This document shows positions 1 through 9,314 of a stretch of DNA of 64,000 bases, one piece after another. The stretch lies in assembly GCA_028641055.1 (NCBI GenBank), contig CM054059.1:45706477-45770476 (forward strand), in the 5' to 3' direction. The notes under the pieces are model-generated. The model worked only from the letters and a program-made list of their open reading frames with translations, ran no database searches and was not told where the DNA came from. Positions within the stretch are counted from its first letter, which is position 1, and the number at the start of each line of letters is the position of its first letter. The position numbers and the translations under genes are program-made. The DNA comes from Alopecurus myosuroides. Its lineage: Eukaryota; Streptophyta; Magnoliopsida; Poales; Poaceae.

Positions 1-1
1 C

Positions 2-142
2 GACAGGATGAAGACTGATTTCCCCTCGAAGAATCACCGTTATTGGGAGAAGACCCCACTGGACTTGACGAACGTCCAGTATGCCGCCATAGATGCATAT
101 GTCTCGTACGAGTTGTTCCGCATCTACTCGGCGGAGCCATAG
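2..142 (+). CDS. 3' end of a WRN-like 3'-5' exonuclease gene (5' part outside window)
   Basis: The frame is open from base 2 to a TAG stop at 140-142, giving 46 residues of a C-terminus. The peptide contains LTNVQYAAIDAYVSYEL. In the DEDDy (Werner-type) 3'-5' exonuclease family the last catalytic motif, Exo III, has the form Y-A-A-x-D preceded by L-x-x-x-Q. Here it is YAAID, residues 27-31 of this fragment, followed by a short helical tail, as in plant WEX-like proteins. Enzymes of this family remove nucleotides from DNA 3' ends. Only the last catalytic tyrosine and aspartate can be seen. The start, the other catalytic acids and any introns lie to the left. It could be a live gene end or a captured or pseudogene copy. 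The lack of damage in 46 codons favours a recently functional gene. The family call rests on one motif. Confidence 0.6.
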   Translation, partial: DRMKTDFPSKNHRYWEKTPLDLTNVQYAAIDAYVSYELFRIYSAEP

Positions 143-227
143 ATATGTATATATGCGTTCGATATATATGCGCGCATGTAATGGGTATTTTAGCTAGTAT
201 ATATATGTAATGGGTATCTTTTGTGAA
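143..227 (+). other. AT-rich 3' flank of the exonuclease-like gene
   Basis: The sequence is rich in TATA/ATAT steps, as is common in a plant 3' UTR. There is no clear AATAAA signal, so a poly(A) site is only an inference. Confidence 0.3.
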
Positions 228-228
228 T

Positions 229-376
229 GTGATCGACTCTATGTTATGAATGTGATCGACTCTATGTTTGTGTTATGTGTGATCGACTCTATGTTATGAA
301 TGTGATCGACTCTATGTTTGTGTTATGTGTGATCGACTCTATGTTTGTGTTATGTGTGATCGACTCTATGCATGTA
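229..376. repeat. Short minisatellite, six units with core GATCGACTCTATG
   Basis: The core GATCGACTCTATG begins near 231, 254, 281, 304, 331 and 358. Spacing alternates between about 23 and 27 bp because two spacer types alternate, TTATGAATGT and TTTGTGTTATGTGT. This suggests that a two-unit block was duplicated. It lies directly downstream of the exonuclease-like stop codon. Confidence 0.9.
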
Positions 377-382
377 ATGAAT

Positions 383-1146
383 ATTATTTGTATTATTGTT
401 CTTCATTTTTGATATATTTTTTCATTTTAAGATTTTAAAATGAATTAGTATTATTTTTCTTCATTTTTTGATATATTATTTTCATTTTTAAGATTTTAAA
501 ATGAATTAGTATTATTGTTCTTCATTTTTGATATATTCTTTTCATTTTAAGATTTTAAAATGAATTAGTATTATTGTTCTTCATTTTTTGATATATTATT
601 TTCATTTTTAAGATTTTAAAATGAATTAGTATTATTGTTATTATTTTTCTTCATTTTTTGATATATTATTTGTATTTTTAAGATTTTAAAATTAATTAGT
701 ATTATTTTTCTTCATTTTTGATATATTATTTGTATTTTTAAGATTTTAAAATGAATTAGTATTATTTTTCTTCATTTTTGATATATTCTTTTCATTTTAA
801 GATTTTAAAATGAATTAGTATTATTATTCTTCATTTTTTGATATATTATTTTCATTTTTAAGATTTTAAAATGAATTAGTATTATTGTTCTTCATTTTTG
901 ATATATTATTTGTATTTTTAAGATTTTAAAATGAATTAGTATTATTGTTCTTCATTTTTGATATATTATTTGTATTTTTAGATTTTAAAATGAATTAGTA
1001 TTATTGTTCTTCATTTTTTATATATTATTTTCATTTTTAAGATTTTAAAATGAATTAGTATTATTGTTCTTCATTTTTGATATATTATTTGTATTTTTAA
1101 GATTTTAAAATGAATTAGTATTATTGTTCTTCATTTTTGATTTATT
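383..1146. repeat. AT-rich minisatellite, about 12 units of about 60 bp
   Basis: The unit runs through GTATTATTGTTCTTCATTTT, TGATATATTATTT and AAGATTTTAAAATGAATTA. I count twelve copies of GATTTTAAAA. Units differ by a few substitutions (TTTTCATTTT versus TTTGTATTTT), by 1-bp indels, and in one unit (601-660) by a duplicated ATTATT segment. The array is almost pure A/T and contains no gene. Its composition is compatible with a matrix-attachment-like or easily unwound region, but that is inference. Confidence 0.93.
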
Positions 1147-1224
1147 TGAAATTCAAACAATAAAGAAATGTGGCATCGACCAACATGTTAATAAGATTGA
1201 TATGATACTACTATCACATACATG

Positions 1225-1325
1225 CGTGAGAAACACTTGGATTCGGGACGGGATGGAACTCGGAAGTTAAGCATGCTAGTGCTAGAGTAGTGGGAGGATG
1301 GTTGACCGAGCGGGAAGTTTGACCA
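1225..1325 (+). pseudogene. 5S rRNA-derived segment
   Basis: About 75-100 bp resembles the 3' two-thirds of plant 5S rRNA. GGAACTCGGAAGTTAAGCAT matches the plant 5S stretch containing AACTCCGAAGTTAAGCGTG. It continues as TGCTAGTGCTAGAGTAGTGG and AGGATGGTTGACC, then GGGAAGT. The box A-like block (AGTTAAGCATGCT) and box C-like block (AGGATGGTTGACC) of the internal Pol III promoter each carry about one mismatch. The 5' third of 5S is not recognisable and no T-run terminator follows. It is therefore not a functional 5S gene but part of a repeat, as seen in some 5S-derived plant retroelements. Confidence 0.75.
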
Positions 1326-1377
1326 TGAGTAAGTAATTTGACTAGAGATAATCTTAGTTAGACCAAATGAATTAAAG

Positions 1378-1428
1378 GGAGTGAAAAAAAGGAGTGAAAA
1401 AAAGGGAGTGAAAAAAAGTGAGAAAAAT
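1378..1428. repeat. Four short GGAGTGAAAAAAA-type tandem repeats
   Basis: GGGAGTGAAAAAAA-like units of 13-14 bp are repeated about four times, at the edge between the 5S-derived segment and the CACTA terminus. It is a simple slippage repeat with no coding content. Confidence 0.8.
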
Positions 1429-1469
1429 AATTAGAAACCAAATGAATTAAAAAAATTACGAAATAAATC

Positions 1470-1675
1470 TAGTCCCGGTTCATGTGGCCAACCGGGACTA
1501 AATGTCCTCCGCCTCCCGGCTCCGCCACCCGCCCACGTGGACGGGCCTTTAGTCCCAGTCCGTAAGTGGCGGGACTATAGGCGGGGGCCTTTAGTCGCGC
1601 GTAGCTAGTCCCGGTTGCCCGGACGGGATTAATGGGCCTGGCGAACCGGGACTGAAGGCCTTTTTTCTACTAGTG
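1470..1675. mobile_element. Right terminus of a non-autonomous CACTA-type element
   Basis: The segment ends in TTTTTTCTACTAGTG, the reverse complement of the grass CACTA terminus CACTAGTAGAAAAAA. Just inside are several direct and inverted copies of CTAGTCCCGGTT / AACCGGGACTAAA (near 1470, 1490, 1610 and 1645), which fit CACTA subterminal repeats. I could not find the matching left terminus, so the left boundary is arbitrary. The 5S-derived segment may belong to the same element. Confidence 0.65.
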
Positions 1676-3628
1676 CTCCGAAGTGAAGGCCGACAACCCC
1701 ATGGCGAATAATTGATCCTAACCGACAAGTCAAGCACTTATTCCTGAAGACTTTATCTGGTTTTCTTATAACCAAGACAAGCATAACCTTTTATCTGCTC
1801 ATATATTGTTTTCGAAGTGTTTTGGAATCTCGTATATTGCATGCGGTTCAAAGTATTTATGGTCTTAGATAGAGTTCTCCTATACTTATTGCATCGCCTA
1901 AAATATCCTGATCCACTGCTCCTAGCAGCTATAGGTTTGTTTCTGCGCGCTCCGCTAAACCCTGTGAGTCTTGCTTAGCCATGCTTAGTTGTGATCTGAT
2001 CCATCCGGTTAATGAATCCGGTCAATACGTGAATCATTTATGTCAGGTTGTTGTGATTTGTATTATCTTTGATAACTTGACTAAATAATGGCATGGATGT
2101 GAGGCCACAATGGGTTGTGGCGTTTTGTCCTGTTCATGCCCCTAGGAGCGAGTTCTCGCCTTCGAAGCCAAGACTGAGCGTGCAACCACACGCGGGGCCT
2201 AACAAACCGCGCTCAACTAACTAACTTGTTTGGCCACGTCCATGAGTCACGTAGTTTGATCTTTCCATCTGCGTATGAGTCAGAAAACGTTTTGGATAAA
2301 ACTTAGGGCGTGACCGGGACAAGTGATGGACATACACGGATCTTGATCCCGACTCACAGAACAGGTGCCGTCAGGAGGTGGCCAACTCCCTATTGACGGG
2401 GTGGCCCTGTTTGGGTTGACTCATGGATAGGGTCGAGCAAGGTAAAGGTCGTGGCCAGCCACCCTCTGCCGCGCTCCATGGAAGAGCGTACATGTGGCGT
2501 TAAGAGTCGGATGGTACGTGTGGGTAAAGTGTACCCCCTGCAGGGATGAATCTCCTCGAGAAGCCGTGTCCACGGTTACGGACGATTTGGCAACGGATTC
2601 TGTGATCATAGATAACTTCAACGGAATGACTAAAACTTGTTAACCATGATTGAAGGGTGCCTCCTCGGAGATGCCGAGAGGGGTGATCCTTGTAGCATGA
2701 GATAGTGTGGGTATGAGAAGGACTTGGTGGAATACAAGAAGATGCTGATTACAGTAGTTGACTAGTTTCCTCATCTGTTTTAAAAATACTCTACGAGACG
2801 TGCTATTCTTCCTCAATTTGGAAAATAAAGATTGCTTTACGCAAATCAGCCTTCATAAAACCTTTTCTGAAGATAGCAGATATATAATAGGTTAATTAAG
2901 TCTTGTTGAGTACCTCCCGTACTCAGGTTTCCTTAATTTGGTTCAGGTGGAGTTCGTCACTTCAGTGGTGGTTCAACGTGGACATCGACGAGTAGTTTGG
3001 GGTTCCCAGGTAGCAGCCTGGAATCTATGGGCTGGGACGTCGCCTTATGTTGCGGCCTCTTAGGCCTTTTTGGTTCTTGTTGATTAGCAACATAATTTTC
3101 CTTCCGTTGTCTGATGTAATGTTGGGTCGTGTGACCTCTGTTTGTAAGCTACACTCTAGTAACACCTGTTTAATACAACTTCAATGTCTAGAGTGTTGCT
3201 TTGATCGGTTGTTGGTTTCGAGCTCATTGTTATACAGTTTTGGCTATGCCTGCATAGTTTTCGCAGTCTAGGGGTTGTGGAGCCGATGATTCATGTCCGA
3301 GCCCGCCTGTCGATGTGATCGGCCTGGGGCGAGGTAACCCCAGTAACCCTCGATTGTTGTTGCACTTTCTGGACACATAGCATCTCTGTATAGCTTTGGT
3401 CCCGTTTCCTTCAGTTTCATTCGACTCGTGGACGCTTTGATATGCATAGTTGGTTATGACTAGCATGGATACAAGGAGTAGTAGACTGGGGATCCGGACT
3501 ACGTGCCGATGAATCCAGTCTGCCTGCCATTGTTTGTTGCGGCCGGGGCTGGTAACCCTGAAGCCCTTGTGAGTCCATGGCTAGGAGCACATAACATTAT
3601 GTATATCTTTGGGTCCGGGGTCGCTACA
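1676..3628 (+). repeat. 5' LTR of the degenerate gypsy (left edge uncertain)
   Basis: The right edge is set by ...GGGGTCGCTACA at 3628, followed by AGTCA and the primer site. The last 220 bp (from about 3408) recur at 13456-13675 with few changes. Internal text such as the polyadenylation-type stretch near 2900-3100 is of gypsy LTR style. No TG start could be chosen with confidence, so the left edge is simply where the CACTA terminus ends. No gene is present. Confidence 0.55.
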
Positions 3629-3633
3629 AGTCA

Positions 3634-3645
3634 TGGTATCAGAGC
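3634..3645 (+). other. Primer-binding site, initiator Met tRNA type
   Basis: TGGTATCAGAGC is the standard plant tRNA-iMet primer complement. It lies 5 bases after the LTR end and fixes the element's + orientation. Confidence 0.85.
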
Positions 3646-5119
3646 AGGACTGCCTGTAGGAAAACCTTACTGCTTGGTCGATGTTGAGTCTAGAGTTTGT
3701 GAAAACTATTTGTAAACTCCAAATGGATTGTGAAAAACCTTCTTAGGATTCTTTTTACTCCGTATCTGGTATCGCTCTAACTCTGGGTCACCTTATCTGT
3801 TTTGATTTGAAAAGGTTTTGCTATCTCTTCTAGTCATTCAAAACCTAGGTGCCTTCTTCGGCAAGGACGTCTTTTACCCAAGTTGACCTGGTGTTAAAGT
3901 TTCTAGAGTCGTGTGTGTTCCATATTCCGTTATCTCTCGTTTCAAATGGGAGATTTTCTTTCCATCCTAATACCTCAGAGTTGTGTGGGTTCCACATACT
4001 CCAGTTCTAAAGTCTCAAAATCCTGAACCTCGAGATTTCCTTTTCATCTCGAATGTATCCGTTATCCTCTGCTCAAGTTTTTCCGGAGCTATGCTTGTCT
4101 TTTGAAAGATACTCCGTGATTGCTAATTGTAGTGTCCTCTGTGGCACTCAAATAGTAGTTACTCCTTCCTTTGAGTTTTCAACTTTGGACTTGAACCGAA
4201 GGTCCCGGAATGTGCTGAACTGCGGTGGGTTGAGTCATGTGGTTTCATAACCATGTGATGCTCATTCCATCAGTACAGGATGCTGACCTTTAACCCAAGT
4301 TCCGCTTTCTTTGGATCCTGAGGAATATGTTCCACCTCAGGATGGCTAGTTAATCTCAGCTCCAATAGCCGTAGGCTTTCCTTTGGAACCAAAAAGGGAT
4401 CACAACAAGAGTGTTCTTATGATTCTCATATCTTGGTTCTTGGTTCAGCTATACCAACCTTTTGGCATGGGTTCTACACATGAGTATTACCCCGTGCATC
4501 CAACGTGATCTCAGGATTTTCCAGAGCACGTTCCTACTCTTTGGTTGCTTTCCGAATTTCATCCGTTGTTTGGAAACCAAGTTACATATGGTGTTGGATT
4601 CTTCCAATGCATTTGTTATTGTTTCCCGTCATAACGTTCCACCTTGAATGTAAGGAGAAACAAACTCCAGTACCTCGTTCATCTCTAGGACCAGGTCAAA
4701 GTTTTGTAATCTACAGAACAAAGAAGTTTCATTAGCTTCTGTTATGTTCCACCTTCGAGTGTCACACTATTTTATATCAAGAGGTTGTGTTCAGTTTCAT
4801 GGCCTTATTGATGAAGTGATGCTCTTACCGTCTTCACTCCCCCTTCATCCAGGCTTGAATGCTTGAGTATGATGGGTCTGTGCATTGATGAGTGTATCAG
4901 CTATCCCTAGCAATTCTTATTGCTTTGAAAAGTTTAAGAAACATCTGTATCCTTCTTAGCACTATTGGTCACCCGGTCCCTACTTAAAGTTGACCGTGTT
5001 ACCGAATCCGTTCATTCTGGTGCACATTCTTGGTCAAAGAGTTAGGTTCACGCCGAAGCTCTCAAGACCATATCAGTTGCTTTGAAAAGCAAGATTCCTT
5101 CCAAACTTCGAGACATATC
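3646..5119 (+). other. Leader and gag region of the degenerate gypsy, no readable gene
   Basis: No frame stays open for more than about 75 codons and I recognise no gag motif or zinc knuckle. By position this should be the untranslated leader and gag of the host gypsy, now too mutated to read. Confidence 0.45.
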
Positions 5120-5231
5120 GGTAGGTTGTGATATTCTGGTTGTCTTTCTAGAAGTATCACCAGGTTGTTACCTGACCGTGATGTCTACACAAGGGGTATT
5201 TGAATTGCTCCTTTCTCCGTGAATCTATGCT
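5120..5231 (+). pseudogene. Gypsy pol relic, protease-RT linker, left of the insert
   Basis: The frame through 5150-5231 reads LLPDRDVYT followed by a stop and IAPFS. This fits the conserved gypsy linker, in which L-P-G-x-P-P-D-R-D/E precedes the first RT block. The reading resumes on the far side of the inserted element at 12923, where PELV begins, as in the linker's next conserved block. Stops and frameshifts make it non-functional. Confidence 0.6.
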
Positions 5232-5236
5232 GGATA
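5232..5236. repeat. Target-site duplication GGATA, left copy
   Basis: GGATA lies immediately left of the long-LTR element and is repeated exactly at 12918-12922. Confidence 0.93.
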
Positions 5237-8200
5237 TGTGTCGCCCCGGGACCGGGCACTATGCAGATTTCAGCATTCCCGCCAAATCCGCATAATAACC
5301 GATTCCAGGTTGCCACTTGTGATAACATTACAACAGTTCACGACTAATCCACAACAACAACAACAAAGAGATATACAAGATGACTCAAACGAGTCAGGGA
5401 TACAACTGATACAATACAAAGATCCAAATAACAGCGGAAGAAACAACATATCGTCCGACTACGGACAAGATACAAATTGGACTAAGAGTCCTGAAGATAA
5501 CCGAGAGCGTCCAATCCCTGCCCAGGCCAAGCCGGAGGGACTCCCAAGCTAACGTCGTCAGACTTCAAACCTGTTGACTGCAATGTTGAATATGCAGCCA
5601 CGAAAGAGATTCGTGGGTCAGTACGGTTAAGTACTGGCAAGTGGACAAACCATACTCACAAGATACCGGCGTAACCAGCCATCACAAGATACAAATACTT
5701 TGGGTTCAACGGAAAGGAGAGGATTATTGCAAATAAGCGGCAGCGGGCTGCACTAACCAACTACAGAGACTCACTACAACATCCGGCTAAAAGAGGGGGA
5801 TAAGATAGCGTATCGGAACCAACTACAACTACTCACCAAACAATACCCATCCAATGTCACCCCCTACTAAGGAAGCAACCCAAGGATAACTCACACTGTT
5901 GGATTAATGATGGATCAAGTTATTGTGTCAATAAGACTATTACTAGTCAAAATTATTATCATTAGGTGTAAGTTGTCTGAGTACTTGTTAGCCAGTACTT
6001 TCACCAAGTAATCCATAACCGCGGAAAACACGGCTTCTCGAGAAGATTTATCCCTGCAGGGTGTGCTCTAGTACCCGTACACACTCAAGCCACCAACTAA
6101 AACTCAGGTTGGCTTGACACGACCCAAACCATCCCTACAACCCATCCTAGGAGCCACGGAGCTATAAGGTCCCAGCCACGCAGCCGAATACTCAGCGCAG
6201 GTGTGCAAAACTCCCGCAGGACACAACACCCCGGCACTACAGGCCTCGCCCTATATGCATCATCATCATCATCAGTAACCATGGGGGATCCACCCATTAT
6301 GCAAGGAGCAAATGGAACACCCGAACTAAGTGTGGCTCTTCGGACAAGCTGCAGATCAGGTCTAAGTCGAGGGGGGTCCCATACTACCTCCCGGATGCGG
6401 TGAGCACGCTCATCATGGATCAGTAGACAAGACCCTTTTCCTAATTAGGGTCGACACTAGCAGGCTTCAAAACCCTAACCCGGGCCTCCTGCCGGTGCCT
6501 TAACATCAAATTATTATTACCCAAAAACATTAGAATGTTGTTGATTGAATTGAAACCCAACTATCAACTAAACAGGTGATACGACAAAGGATAACAGGAC
6601 TCGAGCACAAACAAATCTAAGCATGCAACTACGACACGAGGGCCAACAAGGTAAACAAGCAACAGTTAATAGGAAGTGGAAGGAAAGGCTATATCATGGC
6701 TGCAGGGTAAACATATAATAGGATCGAGACTCAAGCATCGAACAACAGGCTAGAATAAGAACAACGGAAAGAATCGGTAACAAGTGATGAAAGGCAGCCA
6801 TAAGTAGCAAGTGAGTATACTTGCCTGAGATCCAGCAAGTAGAGGTACATCCGCAGAACTTGTCGTTGCTCACATCATCTCAACGTCCTATCCGGGAAGA
6901 AGCAACGAACCTCGAACAAACACCGGATGCAACAATTACTACTACGGCAAAAGATCCAGCATGATCCTATTTATATGCATGGCATGGCAAGATGCAACAG
7001 GGGAAACAACTTAAGCAAGTTAATCGGAACCGGAGTCCGGAGAAATAGGAATTGGTTCAAGTGGTTTAGCTAACCATCAAGTTAAATGTTGTTTAGCATG
7101 GAAAACAATAAAGTAGATGAGTTAGGCAATTTAAATGGAAGGGGGCAACAGCTGGAATTAATTAGCCCACACATGCCATATGTTGTCATATAGATGAACA
7201 TGCATAACAAGATCTAAAATGCACAAGATAAGATGCAAACAGAGTTATGGATGGCATGAGCATGTTAAGGGCATGAAACTGATTGGAAAACATATTTTAT
7301 TTGTTGGATTTGGAATTGAAATGAATTAGTTATGAATTTTGGCAATTTGAATTGCATTAAATAAGAGGTGAAACAATTATTCAATTTAATTGTTGCAAAC
7401 CAGACAACAAAGTTGATATTCAAGTGTGGCATGTGATTTTGGATGAAAAACATGTTTTGAGTATTTAATTTGGAGCAACCATTTGAAAGTTATTAATTAT
7501 GCCATTTAATTTATCATTTTTAAGGATTATTAAATAACATTAAGTTTAATTGCCCAAATTGCAAAACAAAGTTGATAAACAGAAAGTACATTGAATTTGG
7601 ACTGAAAAACATATTTGATTTGTGTGATTTGAATTAGGTAGGAATTAATTATGGAATTAACCAAATTGGAAAAGAATTGTTTGAATTTGAAATTTGAAAC
7701 AATTTGAAATGGGCAAAACAGATAACAAATGTTATATTTTAAAAGTTCATGAAATTTTGATTGGAATACATATAAAATTTGTGTTATTTGGATTTGTGGT
7801 TTGAAAATTATGAGCATTTGAATTTTTAGGTTTTATTTGCAAAAGACCAGGGACTGATTTGCGAAAGAAAAGTGGAGGCAGGGGCCTCTCTGCAAAGATC
7901 CGGATCCAGATCTGGATCTGGGACGGGTTCACCGAGGGCAGAGCCAGCCACAGCGGCTGACCTGCGGGCCCTAGCGCCACGCGGGTGCTGACGAGGCGCG
8001 GGGGGAAGCTGACGGGGCTGTGGCGCCGCTGACGGGCGGGGCCCACCGCGCGGAGGGAAAATCGCGAAAAAAGTCTTGCGGCCGCGGGGGATCGACTGGT
8101 GGATGCGAGGTTCGTACAGAAGAGTGACGTGGGAGGAGGAAGACGACAGAAGGAGGGCTAGTGGGCTGGGTAGGTGGGCTTGGGCAGAAAAGAAGAGAGA

Positions 8201-8839
8201 TGGGCTGGCTGCCCTCTCCTTTTGGGATTTTTCCTTTTTCTTTTCCTTTTTTTTTGTAAGGGATAAAAGGAGAGATGGTAGAAAGAGGGTTTGGGGTTTC
8301 TTTTTATTTTATAAACAAATGTTGTTAATTTGCAAAACAGCACATAAAAGTAATGTTAACAATAACTTCAAAATTTAGAGTACTAATTTGATTTCTAATT
8401 TGTTATTTTGAATTCAAAATAAGGTTTGATTTTGGAAATTTTGGAAATAAGCAAAGTTTTATTTGATAAGCTCAAGAAATTTTTGCAAGCATCATTTAAT
8501 TTAATTTATTTGCAAAATTTTAATTTTCAAACCCATATTGAAAAGTATGATAAGTAGGATTGAGTTGCTTTGAATTTTGGAATTGCCATTAGGGTTTTAA
8601 CAAAAGGGAAAATTTTATTAACAAGCAATTTGATTAAAACAACTCCAAACTTTTGAAAAACAAATGAGTGGTTTAGTTTGCAATTTTGAAATTGGAAATT
8701 TGAACATGTGGGAAAGTTTTAATTGTGTTTGAATTTCTGAGTTGTTTTGAAAAACAGAATGCAATGCTCATGTGATGCATATGATGCAAGCAAAAAGAAA
8801 ACAAACACTTCCTATTAGGGTAACACCCCAGGTGTTACA
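5237..8839 (-). repeat. 3' LTR of the long-LTR element
   Basis: It begins TGTGTCGCCCC on the + strand (TGTGACGCCCC in the other copy) and ends GGTGTTACA. It contains a GC-rich block near 7900-8100, a T-rich tract near 8220-8260 and long AT-rich stretches. Several frames of 60-105 codons are open in both copies, but none resembles a known protein. I regard the LTR as non-coding. Confidence 0.92.
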
Positions 8840-9314
8840 GACGACACCACTAACAAGGGATTGCGCCCTCGCAATCCACCTGCTAACCCGGGAGGGGAAA
8901 GAAGTTCAACTATCGATTCTTCATGCTTCCAGCTGATCTCCTCGACACCACTAACAAGGGATTCTTGCTCGTAGTGATGACGATGTTCTTCCACCAGGAA
9001 TCTTCCGATGATCGAACCTATTAGGTTAAAGGCTCAGAAAACGTCCACCCACGTAGGATCCTAACACTTTGAAAGATAGACAAGGGGGAGAGACTCCAAA
9101 ACAAATAAGATGGGAGGGGAAATAGAATAGAGATAAGGAGAAAACAAGAATCCTATTGAGATGTTTCCAAAATAGTTTAGCAGAAATAGTTTTTGACATT
9201 CTAGAAACAACGTCCGTTAGCGAGGTTATCCTACAGGCTTTGCGGACCCGTTGCTTCGATAACCATTCGTATCGAAACAATCTCGGGAATCGGAACAAAG
9301 GCTCTGATATCATT
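8840..9314 (-). other. Interior of the long-LTR element, non-coding, 475 bp
   Basis: There is no ORF with recognisable similarity. A 20-bp direct repeat, GACACCACTAACAAGGGATT, occurs at 8843-8862 and 8944-8963 near the 3' LTR side. No purine-rich tract abuts the 3' LTR on the minus strand. This suggests that a deletion removed the usual 3' end of the interior, or that priming of the plus strand is atypical. Confidence 0.8.
9301..9312 (-). other. Primer-binding site of the long-LTR element
   Basis: On the minus strand it reads TGATATCAGAGC, one change from the initiator-Met primer site TGGTATCAGAGC. It lies two bases from the 5' LTR end at 9315. Confidence 0.8.

Noticed and set aside
383..1146. 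Regular 60-bp array might be a CRISPR
   Set aside because: The units are contiguous and wholly similar with no unique spacers, the DNA is plant, and there are no cas genes.
1225..1325. Functional 5S rRNA gene
   Set aside because: The 5' third is missing, the sequence is diverged and no T-run terminator follows.
5238..5552. Open frames of 60-105 codons shared by both 3.6-kb LTRs (also 9316-9630, 8076-8378, 12154-12456)
   Set aside because: They are preserved only because the LTRs are nearly identical copies. No domain, no consistent start context, and frames open on both strands.
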